A stretch of DNA of 26,676 nucleotides from Mesotaenium endlicherianum (Eukaryota; Streptophyta; Zygnematophyceae; Zygnematales; Mesotaeniaceae). Numbering within the stretch: position 1 is the stretch's first letter; every line of letters starts with the position of its first letter. Positions 1 to 13,700 of the stretch are shown here, one piece after another. The stretch covers positions 80,838 to 107,513 of the forward strand of contig WELA01013572.1 in NCBI GenBank assembly GCA_009602735.1. Reading direction: 5' to 3'. The position numbers were made by a program, and so were the translations under genes. A model generated the notes under the pieces. That model saw only the letters and a list, made by a program, of their open reading frames with translations. It searched no databases and was not told the DNA's origin.

Positions 1-516
1 CCCCCCCCCCCCAACCCAACACACTAGCCGAACTTGTTAGTGAGCGTCCTCCAGTCTGCCTGCCCTGCCTGTCTCTACGCCTGGCTTGAGTAAGCGACAA
101 GACCTTTGGCAGAGATGGCAGCCGAGTGGGAGCTAAGAGGGAGGCAATGTCACTGTCGGGCATTGCCACTTCACTCCAGTATCAGCGTCTCGTCAATACA
201 TGAAAATCCCAATTGCACACAGTCACACACTTCCTGGGGCCATGGGGCGGTTGGTATTGCCTACAGCTGTGAATGCTTGTGTTAGAGTTGGAAGCTCTTC
301 CATATGCTGATTCATAAAGCTGCAGCCCAGCTCCCAGCTCTCCCTACATAGGCTGTCGACTTTGCCACAACTTTGTCCCCGCAAGGACGGGCCTAGCGCC
401 AGGAGGAGGAGGATGAGGAGCAGCCATGCTAGCAGGAGGCAGCGGCGGCTGAGGTGGTGAGGGAGGAGGGGAGCGCGAGGGCGAGGGTGAGGGCAGGAGA
501 CAGAGGAAGCACGCAC
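1..516. other. No gene recognised (left edge)
   Basis: This stretch lies downstream of the last UTP15 exon I can see. I read both strands for the missing UTP15 C-terminus and found nothing that matches the family. It starts with 12 C residues, like the poly-C tracts that flank assembly gaps elsewhere in the window. Positions 1-430 have ordinary base composition, unlike 440-2430. It may be intron or intergenic DNA. Confidence 0.5.
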
Positions 517-641
517 CGGGGGGCGCTGCGAGCGCAGAGCGGCGGAGAGCGCGTCCGCGTATCGGAAGCGCCGCAGCATCTTGTCGTGCCCCGTCATGTG
601 CGCCGCCCGCCTGCCCGCCACCACGTAGTCCTCCTCCTGAT

Positions 642-735
<94 letters not shown>

Positions 736-3412
736 NCATGCATGCAAGCTCATGCGGTGGCCAGCTTGCTACTATCCTGGCCCATAGCAACCGGAGCAAG
801 AGCAGGAGCAGGAGCAGGAGCAGAAAAAGTAGGGGGGCATTTATCAGCTGCTACAGAGTACAACACAGCTGCCGTCTTCTAAGCCACCCCATCGCACCCA
901 GGAACAGCAGCCGAGCACAGGAGGAGGAGGAGGAGGAGGAGGAGGAGGAGGAGGAGGAGGGGCGTACGGCGGCACGCTCGTTGCGGCCGCGCAGAAAGTA
1001 GCGGAACGAGGTGGCCCCCGCGCTCGCCAGCGCTGCCGCCCCCCTGCGCCGCTGCTGGCGCCGCTTGCGGCCGCCCATCCCCGGCAGCAGCGTGCGCACG
1101 GGCCCTGCTGCAGCGGCGCTGCTCTTGGTGGTGCTGCGCTGGCGGATGGACAGCAGGCCCGTGGACATCCCCACGGCCAGCGTGGTGGCGGCCGGCGACA
1201 GCCCCAGCGCCAGGATGGGAGCCGCGTACCGGGCGGCGTGCACCACCTGCGCATCCGTGAGGCACCTCCCTCACGCACACACGCACACGCAGACACAGTG
1301 AGCTGGCTTGGAGTTGTAACGCTGACTCCTGTGCTGTGCTGTGCTGCAGAGGGAGCGCCTTGCCAGCTACCAATTGACAGCTGCCCGTACGCATACCCCA
1401 GGGGCGCGCTACGTCCTGAACGACTGAGAGGTCGGACATACTCCCCGCTTGGATTGCAATCACGTTGCACATGCACACAGAGCGGGAGAGAGCGAGAGAG
1501 GCACAAACGCGCGCACAGCACACGCATACACACCTGGAAGGAGTCCAGGTCGTGGATCTTGACGTGGCAGTCCAGGGAGCCTGTGAGCAGGCGCGGGCCG
1601 GGCGTGCGGTCCGCCGGGGACGCCGCCGCCATGGGCGCCAGCTGGAGGCACGTGATGGTCTTCTGGTGCGGCGCCACGCGCTGCATCAGGCGGCCGCCCG
1701 CCACGAGGTCCCACACGCTGACGTGGTTGCCGCCCGCCGTCGCCAGGAGCGCGCCCGCGGGGAAGAACGCCACGTCCTCCAGGGGCGTGCTGTGCTGCAG
1801 CGTCATCACGCTCTTCCTCCTCTTCGCCGTCTCGCCCCCCACCCCCACGCGCATGTCCCACAACCGCACCGTGTGGTCGTACGACCCCGTTGCCCTGCAC
1901 CCGCCAGCCCCGCCCCCGCTCTCGACTGGCATTGTAAGCCCAGCCAGCCTCGGCCACCTCACTCCCGCATGCACATGCACACCCACAGCCACCAGCAGCC
2001 CCCAGCAGGAGCAGAGACTGCAAAGCAAGCCATCCAGGCATTCGCAGAAAAGTAGTTGTGGGGGGCGGGGTGGGGGGGGANGGCACATCCCAGTAGCGCA
2101 CGGACTGGTCGTCGCCGGCCGACAGCACGTGCACCTTGTCATCCCCATAGCGCGCCACATGCACCGCCCTGCACCCTCCAGCCTCCACCCGCTCTCTCTG
2201 TCAGCCTACTTCCCCCCTGCTGGCGAGCCCCCAGGCGCGCAGGGCAAGCGGCAGGTGTACCTGGAGTGTCCTTTGAGCTGGCGCAGAATGGCACGGCTGC
2301 CGGCGTCAAACACCTGCACTATGCCCGTCTCCCCTCCCGCCACCAGCAGCTGCCCGTCGGACCGGAAGCTGCCAGAGTACGCCTGTTGCCAGCCTCTCCC
2401 CCACCCCCCCACCCCCCCAGCATGCATGCATGTCAGCCCTCACGCCTGGCAGGCGCACCAGGCGCTGTATGCATCAGCTGCCCGCAGCAGCCAGGCAAAG
2501 GATCAAAATGAAGTTTCGTATTGAAGCTTAGGCTGTTTCATGCATACGAAGCAAATGCATCGCTCTCTAAGGCACGGCAGCCTTCACGAGCTCAGACCAG
2601 CTCTGCTCTGCTCTGCCTTGCTCTGCCTTGCTCTGCCCATATCCGGGCACCCCTCAGCGCAGCGCGACGCTCTGTAACGGAGTCCCGTGACTAGCAAGCT
2701 ACCTCCTCCACTCAATAAGCACACGGCCTGAGTTGTGTGCCAGCTGTTCCGGTGCATGTCACCTAGCCTAGCCCAGTCTACAGGCGGCTGCAGAAGGTTT
2801 GCCTTACAATATCTGCAAACCGCGAAATTGTTCTCTTCGCCTTCCGCGTAGCTGCATCATATATGATGACCTGCAAGATCAACGACCAAGCCGCCGACAA
2901 CTTCAGCGGCCTGCATGCTCTTAAACAGAGCGTAATGAAGAAGCAGCATGCCCGTACGCTGCTCGTTGTCCACCTGCAACTCCTTCAATGACTTCCAACA
3001 GAGCCAGCAGCGTAAAGTAGTCCCTCAAAAAGCAATGCTTGAGATGAACAATCAAGAACTCAAGCAAGGGTGCTCTTACACGGCGACGCTAAGCGCCACC
3101 TTTCAGGTTCACAATAGCATCAAAGACACCAGATTATACTTCAATTTCATTGCAGACTGTGACGTACACACATAAGTGGGCTATTGAGTGCAGTCCTACC
3201 CTTGTAGAGCTGGTGACTGCAAAATTATGAGGTGCTGTTGGGCTGAAGTCTAATGATGTGACTGCTCCAATCTGCTGCGCGTCAACTACTGATCTAAAGC
3301 TCCGCCAGAACTTTCCCTCAGCAGTTTCTCTCTCACTGCGGGGTGCATACAGCTTCTCTTGGACCTTCACATATGTTCCTGCTCCTGACGTGTTCGCTAC
3401 CTCATTATCCAT
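517..3412 (-). CDS. UTP15: UTP15, U3 snoRNP / SSU processome WD40 protein (3' end not found)
   Basis: Homologue of UTP15, a nucleolar subunit of the t-UTP/UTP-A complex that starts assembly of the small-subunit processome on pre-18S rRNA. Exons read on the minus strand: 3412-3200, 2870-2808, 2382-2261, 2168-2087, 1894-1534, 1246-968 and 636-517. Phases agree at every joined junction except the one described below. The start is the ATG at 3410-3412, with a stop codon upstream in frame. Visible family blocks are GAVTSLDFSP, SRFAD followed by AYSGSFRSDGQLLVAG, VHVLSAGDDQSVRYWD, TGSYDHTVRLWD, LLATAGGNHVSVWDL, LLTGSLDCHVKIHDLD and LAVGMSTGLLSIR, so most WD40 blades are present. About 30 residues between RYWD and TGSYDHTV are absent: exon 4 ends in phase 0 while exon 5 needs an incoming phase of 2, and a single N sits at 2081 in that intron. 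The C-terminal domain, roughly 100 residues, is also missing or lies off the left edge. Exons 1-2 are of ordinary composition and the others very GC-rich. Confidence 0.9.
644..736. repeat. 92-nt poly-C tract ending in N
   Basis: An uninterrupted run of C on the plus strand, which is poly-G in the sense of UTP15, followed by one N. It lies in the intron between the UTP15 exons at 968 and 636. The protein reads across this intron with the spacing expected for the family, so no coding sequence is lost here. The tract probably reflects a G-rich intron that sequenced badly, so its length should not be trusted. It creates false poly-Pro and poly-Gly reading frames. Confidence 0.8.
921..960. repeat. 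(GGA)n microsatellite
   Basis: About 13 GGA/GAG triplets in the UTP15 intron, immediately downstream (minus sense) of the donor at 967. It generates spurious poly-Glu and poly-Ser frames. Confidence 0.9.
2081..2081. other. Hidden assembly gap (single N)
   Basis: One N at the end of a G-rich tract (2060-2080). The UTP15 exon expected between the exons at 2087 and 1894 is missing, so this N very likely stands for lost sequence of unknown length rather than one uncertain base. Confidence 0.75.
2601..2638. repeat. CTCTG-based short tandem repeat
   Basis: Interlocking CTCTG and CTCTGCCTTG units in the large UTP15 intron between exons 2 and 3, near the boundary between ordinary and GC-rich DNA. 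No function is evident. Confidence 0.7.
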
Positions 3413-4682
3413 CAGGGCCGCAGTACCTAAGGAGCCATACACATGGTCAGAAAGTCACTTTTAACATAACGGCACAAAGTAGCTAACATACAAAGACGAG
3501 GCTCTTGAATAAATGACAAAGTTTTTAGATATACCTTCAATCGATTTGTAACTAAGACATCTGCAAAGTAACCCAAACAGTCCCGACTCCTGAGCACTCT
3601 ATTTCTTATGTGCTGATCACAATCAACTTCGTGACGAGCTCGAGTGCATGTCTTCGAGGCTTTCAACACCGCACGGACGAGTTGAGTCCGAGTGTTAACC
3701 TTGCTAAAATTTGGAGGCGATGGAAAAGCGTGCATCGGTAGTCCGAGACTTGGCCGGGAATTGAAATTTGGGATTCGGACGCCCATGCAGGCGTCAAGTG
3801 CCGCAATATCGAAGTTCATTGTTCGTATGACACTATCTCAAAGACGTGCCATTCGAGCTGAACCAAACCACTGAGACCGCGCGCGTGTGCACTCGCCATC
3901 ACGCGCGCTCCAACCACCTCAGAAACCACCAGAATCCCTGTCAGGAAATATCAGTCCAGAAAAGTTCGGTGTACGTGCGCAAGAATACCGACTCAATCGG
4001 AAATACCTTATGGGAATCAAGACTCGACCATCGGGATTGGGGATGAAGAGAGGTTAAAAATATATGTCAGTTTATATTCGAGACTGTCAGTTTTGGCGAG
4101 TTTCTCCGAGGTTCTGCGAGTCTCTGCGGGGTTCTGCAAGTTTCTTCGTCGACGATAAGTAGCCCGAGATACAGTTTTAATTAGCGCACACTGATATGCT
4201 CCGGGCTGCCCTGCAGGCAGAGTCGGGCCCACCCAGGCCATGCCCAGGCCTGCTCCAGCATGCTCCAGCCTGCGACCGTCGAAGTCCTTTATTGCTGTGC
4301 TGGCACCTCCCCAGAGTAGCGTGACCCCATATGACCTCCTTGGCCATGAGGCGTCCCTGCCCTGGCAATGCCTGGCACAACCCAATGCTGCCTGCAAGCT
4401 GCTGAGATATATGCTATGGCAAAGTATCGCAATGAACAACCATGCAGCAAACTTGACACTCATCTCCACCTTCGCATCCTTCGCGTGCTCGACTCTTCTT
4501 TAGGCGCAACGTCTGTATCACTAACTCGTCAACTCATTCTCTCTCCCCACTACATTATTTGAGCAATTAGTATGGTTGGCTAGACTCCTCTTTTGGTGGG
4601 GGTAATTTTTGGATTTAAATAAGTTGCAACATTTCCCCTATGTTTTGAACGCGTTAGTTCCCGGAGGCTTCTAGCTCTCCAG
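3413..4682. other. Shared intergenic region of divergent UTP15 and CDKA
   Basis: About 1.27 kb between two start codons that point away from each other. No ORF here resembles a known protein and I found no RNA gene. It must hold both promoters, but I could not pick out a convincing TATA box or telo-box. A three-unit 20-bp repeat lies at 4091-4150. Confidence 0.6.
4091..4150. repeat. Three imperfect 20-bp tandem repeats
   Basis: Units 4091-4110, 4111-4130 and 4131-4150 follow the pattern KTTYTGCRAGTYTCTBCGRG, with a few mismatches each. They lie about 530 bp upstream of the CDKA start codon, so they could be a repeated regulatory element or an ordinary minisatellite. Confidence 0.6.
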
Positions 4683-6833
<2,151 letters not shown>

Positions 6834-7717
6834 CTTTCAGTTATGCTTACTATTCATTCTTTGATTACTGGCGTATTATTAAGATATTCTTTGTTTGATA
6901 GTCCACGTGCAATTTGAAGGACACTGTTGGGTCGGTGCTTATTTGAGTTGCTTCTAAATAACACATGGTCAGGAGATATAACTGCTACATTACGTTTGGA
7001 GGTGGCCTATATTCTGCCGACTACTGACTGACCTGAGGTACTTGGCAATAAAGAGAAGTGATGGCCTGTATTTGTTTTCTATACACAATCTGTTGGCTTA
7101 TGACTAGTCACTGGTGACCAGCCTCTTAAGGATACATGGCACGACAATGAAGTTCCATTGAAACAATTTGGTTATGGAAAACAAGATTGCTGCACATAAT
7201 GAAAGAGCAGTTTGCGTGGTGCAAGGTGGCAGGAAAGGGCTGAATTCAACAAGTACAGAAAGTTTTATCGCCATACGTTCAATAGGTTAGTCTACACCCT
7301 AAGAAATGATGATCGCAAGTTCAATTGCAATTACTGCAGAGTGGACTAACCATTGTAAGCATGGCAGATTGACAAAGGCCCAGTAACTCTTTTGCAGTAC
7401 AATTGAGGACTTGTTAGAACATCAAGATGTAACTTATGTTGCTCTTTCACGCATGGACGAGGAACGCACTTTGAAGGTACAGCTTAAGAGAGAGAACTAG
7501 TGCTCCCTGCAGTCAAAAAAGGTACAACCACATGCAGGCCACGAAAACATCTGCAAACAACTCACACATTCTCGACATGGAGCAAATTTGAGTGAATCAC
7601 AAAACATGAGAAGTACCCGTTACATTTTGGTAGCTCAGAGGTATCATTTATCTTTGCAGGAACGCAGATGCGAGCCACGTCTGTCATAACCACATAAACG
7701 AGATATGAAAACCCTGA
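6834..7717. other. Convergent intergenic region, no gene seen
   Basis: Lies between the 3' ends of CDKA (plus) and the importin gene (minus). It is AT-richer than its right neighbour and contains an AATAAA-like hexamer near 7050. I found no ORF with family resemblance, no tRNA and no convincing snoRNA. Confidence 0.6.
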
Positions 7718-10700
7718 TCATGTTCGTTGCTTATGCAGTTCCGCAAAGTCTCGCACGCAGCGTTTTAGCAAGCGACCGCCCGGGCCTTGCAGGTAGCCTT
7801 CAGTGGAGGCCCTGGCGCTGCCTACACCAGGTTGCGGTCTGTCGTGCGCAGAAGCTGCAACCGCTGAACTCCACGTGTGGACGAGGTCCTCCTTCCTGGC
7901 CCCCCCAAAAGCAGCCTGCACATCCGCCAGCTGCAGGAACAACCAGAGCGAGCATTAAGTCTTCTACGGGGGCGGTGGGGTTTGCCATTTCACCTCCAGC
8001 CCGATCTTCTCTTTTGGACCCGTGCCATGCAGTAATGCAAAGTCTGGCAAGCACCTCCCAGCAATTGACAAGCTATTTAAAGATGGCAAGAGGACGAGTG
8101 CAAGCATGCCGTGCACGCGTGTATAAGCATATACTATTCACGAACACGAGGACGGACCGTCAGGCAGCACAAGCTCAAACTGCAGCAACAACACGAGCTT
8201 CGCAGTTAGTTTGAATGGAAAGCCTCTGAAGGTGATCAGGCACGGGGGGACGAGCACTGACAGGCGAGGAGAGCCAGGCGTGCAGCAATGGCAGGCCCCC
8301 TGCCGCAGGGCTAGCAGCGCACAGCACAGCCAGCTGTTGAAATATGATCGCCACTTTCCGCACCTGCACGCCCACGACCTCCCTCCACATGTCAGCAGCT
8401 CCACTGGGCCCTTGCACAACAGCGACGGCACAAACACGCGCCCACAGCCACAGCATCATGCAGTCGAAAGTTGTGCTTTCAGAAGCAGAGGACTACCATT
8501 TGAAAGCACGGGCACAGCTCGAGAAGGGAAGAAAAGCCAATTGCCTCCATCTGCCAGATGGACCTGAGCACTGAGCACCTGACCGAGACCGTTCTCTGCC
8601 AGGCCAGCTGCAGTAAGAGCTCTCTCTCCCTCTCTCTCTCTCTAGGCTAAGCTCAACCCACGTGGCAAATCAGCTGCTGGTGGGGGGGACCAGAAGGCTT
8701 ATTCCAGGGATGGGCAGCGGCACCGCCATAGCACCCACCCGGGCCAGAGCCCCCGGGGCCAGGAGAGAGCGTACGAGTCCCGCCACCAGGAGCGGCCCTG
8801 CACTTAGAGCGGCTGCCTGCATGCGCGCACTCCCCATCGCCGCCGTTGCTGCTGCTGCCAGGGGCTGCTTGGCTCCCTCCACGCCAGCCAGCGCAAGCTC
8901 CAGCAGTGCTGCACTCACGCGCGCACCCGCCCACCCGCCCACCAGCTTCTCCAAACCAATTATCAACAGCAGACTGCCTGCTCAGCCTGATAGTATCGAC
9001 TGTTGGACAGGGCGACGGGAACGCGGGGGCTAGCATAAGGGTGGCTGGCGCGAGGTGGCATACGGTGGGAAGGGAGCGGGATGAGATGGCACGGGGGGTA
9101 CCAGAGACGAAGGAGGCAGCGGAGAGGGCGACGGAGCGGTGAGAGGCAGCGCACGCGGCCGCTGCCCACTGCAGCGGTGCCTGCATGCTGCCCGTTGCTC
9201 CCTCATCCTGCACAGCAGCCAGCGCATGTGCATGAGTGCAGGTGGTGTTGCACGGCACATACGAGGAGGGCCCAGAAGAGAGCATCCCACGTAGGTGGGG
9301 GGGGATGGGGGCGGACAGGAGTGGCACCAACCGCAAAGGAGCAGCAGCGCACAAAGGTGGCCAGCAGCTGCATGAGCGACTCCGCGACATCGGGTGCCGC
9401 ATCACACGCCTGCGTCGATGCCAGAGCTCTGCAGTGAGCGGACGCGCACACGGCGGCCACGCACTCCCGCGCCTCCCTCTCGTTGGCTGCCCCGCACTTG
9501 TCTATCAGAGCGGCAGCTGCGAGTGCCTCCACAACACACACACACACAAACACGCCCAGAGTGAGAGTGCATCAGCCCCTCCCACTTATGCCTGATACAG
9601 AAAAGCTGTCTCTGCAACAGAGGAGAGAGCTGTGTGCGTATCCTCGCTGACTTCTGACTGGATAACTCACAGCACTCACTGGCCGGCAGGCTAAAGGAGA
9701 GCCAGGAAGCACACCTGTGCGCAGGAGAACAGCGTGCGCGCGCTCTGACGTCGCAAACGAGTGCGCGAGCGCCTGCAGCCCCGGCCCCAGCAGCTGCTGC
9801 TGCTGCTCGCCTGCGCGCGTCCTCCCCACTGACTGTCAGTGCAAGTGTTTTCAGGACGCAAGAGTGGGAGTCGTCCAGGATGTGTAATAAAGAGCGACAG
9901 AAGGAGAGGAGTGAGAGCTAAGGGGGGTGGGGAGGGGGGGGGCTGCCCACCTGGAGCTTGCAGCAAGATGAGCAAGCAGCGGGCGGCAGCCTCCACGAGG
10001 GCGGCATGCGGGCACGCCAGCGCGGCACGCAGGCGCACCCACGCGGCCTCCACCATGCTGCCCAGCAGCCGGGCGGCCTCCTGCGCGTGCAGCTCGTCCA
10101 GCCTCATGGGCGTGCACAGAGCCCCCATGCTGCTCCTCCCTCTCTCGCCCCCCCCCACCCAGCAGCATCTACCACTCAGTCACTTTGCCACTCAGTCATT
10201 TGAGTGTCAGCTGAACTTGATTAGCAGCAGCAGGCGCAGTACCTGAGTGGCGAGGGGCGTGATGGTTGTGGAGGTGACGGGACGGGCTTACCGGGTGATG
10301 GCGCGTGTGGCAGACGACAGCGCAGAGGCACTTCCCGGAGAGGCCCCTCCTAGCTGCACCTCCGCCCTCCCTACACTCTCCCGCTGAGCCCAAACACACT
10401 CCAGGCATAACAGACAAGGGACTCCTCTCACATGCAGGCGCACTCCCCCCNGAGATGGGCGAGCGCCGCATGGAGCTGCGGCAACGGGCACACGGACAGC
10501 ACGGCCACGACGGCGCACATGATGTCCTCGTCCTCGCGCACGCCCAGCTGCAGCGCCCCCAGCCCCTGCACCCCTCCCTCCCTCCATCCCCCCTCCTGTT
10601 CCTGTGAGACCCCCATGCATCAATTTCACAGGGAAGGCAGGCTATGCTGCCATGCACGGGAATTGTGCGAGGACAGGGGGTCACAGCCACAAGGCAGAGG

Positions 10701-13700
10701 GGGGCTCTGACATACATGGGCCAGGGCAAGCAGCGCAGAGAGGGCCCCCGCGGGCGAGGCGGCAGCAGCCGCGTGCGGAGCCGCCTCGCAGATGCGGCGG
10801 ATGGCGGCGCAGCACACCTCGCTGCTACTCCCCCCCCCTCCTCCTCCTCTTCCTCCTCCTGTTGCCTGCTCCCCTCCCTGCTGCGCCACTCCCTGCCCCA
10901 CGATGCCCCTGCTCACCCCCCAACCCCACGCCCACGCCCACAACCCCCGCCGCCCTTGTTTGCACGGTTGAGCTCCATGGCTACTATGGCACCGCCTATT
11001 CTCGCCCGTCCTCCGAGTGTCTTGTCAAGTGCGGGAATGCAGATGAGGGGGCGACTTACAGGAGGGGCACCACGAGGGAGGGGTCGGAGCGCACGGCGTC
11101 GGCAAATGTGGCCACCAGCTGCCCCGCTCCCCTCAGAACCTGCTCCCTCCCAGACAGACAGACAGCCGCCATCGCCCTCACCATCCTCGTCAGCTGCTTC
11201 TGCGTCTGCTGCTGCTACTGCTGCAGGGGCAGCCAATGGTAGCTTCCAGCTGTGGAGGCAGTGCTGCTGCTTTTGTATGAGCTAAACAGAGGGGGGGGGG
11301 GCAAGAAGAGTGCACCGGCAGGTGTGCAGGTGGCGGCAGATGGGGCATCACGCTGCTCAGCTCCGCCACGGCAGCCAGCACCTGCACCAGCTGCGTTGCC
11401 TCCAGCAGCTCCTGCAGAGCTTCGGCCGCCTGCCCATTCCAAAGAGTGGGGGTGCGCGCGCGCATGTGTGTGTGTGTGTGTGCACGCGCGTGTGTGCATG
11501 TGGGCGTTGCACCCTCAGATGCACGCACCAAGAGCTGCGGCTGCCAGGATGGAGGCTTGCTCTGCCCCTGCCCCTGCTACTGCTACTCCCTGTGTTGTAG
11601 ACACATCTATTACAACTGTTCGGGCACGGGCAGTGGCGACCGCAGGAGGGGAGGGAGAGAGGGGAGGACGGACCGCATGAAGGCCAAAGAGGGCCACCTC
11701 GAGCTCCGCCCACTGCTGCTGTTGCTGCTGCTGCTGCTGCTTCAGCCGCCCTCCCACCTGCAGGACACCACCACCACCCGCAGCAGCAGCAGCCAGTGCC
11801 AGCGTGAGGCAAGGCATGCCGCCCGGCACTCACCGCCAGGAGGAGCGCACAGACGGAGACGGGCAGGCGCACAGGCCCACCTGGGAGAGGAAGAGCGCAG
11901 GCCCCATGACGCGGCACACGTCAGGCAGCAGCTCCTCCAGCTGCCCGCGGTACTGCTGCAGGCTGTCCTCCTCCTCCTCCTCCTCCTCCACCTCGCCTGC
12001 ACCGGATGCCAGCTGTCAGGTGCCCCTGGGCAGGCAGGCACCCCCCCCAAAGAGGACCCAGCCCAGCCCAGGCCCTACACTCGGTCACTCTCATCCTCGT
12101 CGCGCACACAAGGTGCCGCGGATGGTGCCATGTTGCTGCTGCTGCTGCTATTGCTCCCCACACACACACACACACACAGCAAGAGGCGGCCGCTCACCTG
12201 GGCGCGCATGAGAAGCAGCGACAGCACGGTGGGGGCCACAGCCCTGAACCCTCCTCCTGCTGCCTCCGCTGCCTGCTGCTGCTGCTGCTGCTGCTGCGCT
12301 GCTGTGTGCTCTGCCACGGCACACCTGCCCACCCCATCACCCCACCCCATCACCCCCCCCCCTCCCAGACAGACGGACAGACAGAGAGGCTCATNNNNNN
12401 NNNNNNNNNNNNNNNNNNNNNNNNNNNNNNNNNNNNNNNNNNNNNNNNNNNNNNNNNNNNNNNNNNNNNNNNNNNNNNNNNNNNNNNNNNNNNNNNNNNN
12501 NNNNNNNNNNNNNNNNNNNNNNNNNNNNNNNNNNNNNNNNNNNNNNNNNNNNNNNNNNNNNNNNNNNNNNNNNNNNNNNNNNNNNNNNNNNNNNNNNNNN
12601 NNNNNNCACACACACACATGCAGAGACGGGCGGGGGGGCCACAGGGATATGGGTGCAGGTGGTGGGTCAGAGGGGGGGGAGTGGGGGAGGGGGGGGTACC
12701 AGAGGGGGACGGTGGACTGGGCAATGGTGCATTGCTCCTCCCTGTCCCCTGGCCGCCCCATGCAGCTGCGCACCCTCTCTCCGCATCTCCCTTGTAAGCC
12801 TCATATACATCTCACTGCACCAGTCCCCTTCAGATGTACCAGCACTGCTCCTCTTCCCGGCCAGCAGCTGAAGGCGCGGGGAGGGGGGGCTAGGGCTAGG
12901 GATGAGGAGGACTCACAGCAAGAGCGCGTCCGGCAGAGGGCCGCCCTGCGCCACCTCTGGCACCGCCTGCTCCCCCTCCCCCCTTTTGAGACCAACCAGC
13001 TCAGCGCCCCCCTCACATGCTGTGCTGCACGAAGGGCTACAGTAGACCGTAGGACGGGGAGGAGCATGACACACACGAACATGCCAGCATGCATGCCTGC
13101 ATGCAAGTGAGCGAGGGAGTTAGTGCGGGTAGTGACTGCGAAACACGAGGCCGTACCGTGAGGCCGATCTCCACCAGCAGGTCCGTCAGCGGGCCCAGAG
13201 TGGACGCGTGCGCGGCAGACGAGCACGACGAGGCGGACGAGAGCGCCGGCGTGAGCGCTGGCAGCATCCACTGCAGAGCCCCCTGCGCGCCGAGCGTGCG
13301 CCCAAGCGACATTCAGAGAGGCAGAGGGAGACGGAGAGAGGGAAGACGTATCATCTCCACAATCAGCCCCTTCCCCCTTCCCCTGGGGCATCAGCAGACG
13401 AGCGGGAGGAGCAGGAGGCGGGCAGCTAGCAGCAGCACCTGGTGGCGGACGGCCATCTCAATGAGCACGTCGGCGGCGGCCCTGACCACGTCATGCCGCT
13501 CGTCCTGCAGGAGGCAGCGCAGCAGGAAGCCCACCAGAGGATGCTCGCTCACACTGCTGCTGCTGCCGCTGCCCCCCGCCTCTCCAAAGCAGCCGAGTGC
13601 CGTCTGCTCCTCCCCAGGCCCCAGCCCCTCTCCGGAGCAAACCCCTGAGTCTTGATCCCCGAACCCCGACCATGAATACTAGGCCCTTGCGCGCCCTGAG

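Noticed and set aside
223..753. Poly-Gly minus-strand frame as the UTP15 C-terminus
   Set aside because: The Gly run is the poly-C artefact and the part after the 517 donor does not match any UTP15 sequence.
844..2160. 438-codon minus-strand open frame across UTP15
   Set aside because: It runs through introns and an N and fuses real exon pieces with poly-Pro intron translation. The exon model with matched phases explains it better.
3427..3819. Minus ORF upstream of UTP15 as its first exon
   Set aside because: No resemblance to UTP15 N-termini; the ATG at 3412 with an upstream in-frame stop gives a family-like start.
8458..8660. Extra importin exon in the intron between 8735 and 8410
   Set aside because: Open frames there do not match the family, and the flanking exons already join in phase with continuous homology.
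10644..11285. Plus-strand Ser/Pro-rich 213-codon frame
   Set aside because: Antisense shadow of importin exons and CT-rich intron repeats; no family resemblance.
11446..13110. 554-codon plus-strand open frame
   Set aside because: It crosses the 212-N gap, is built of Cys/Leu/Ser/His microsatellite translation and lies antisense to importin exons.
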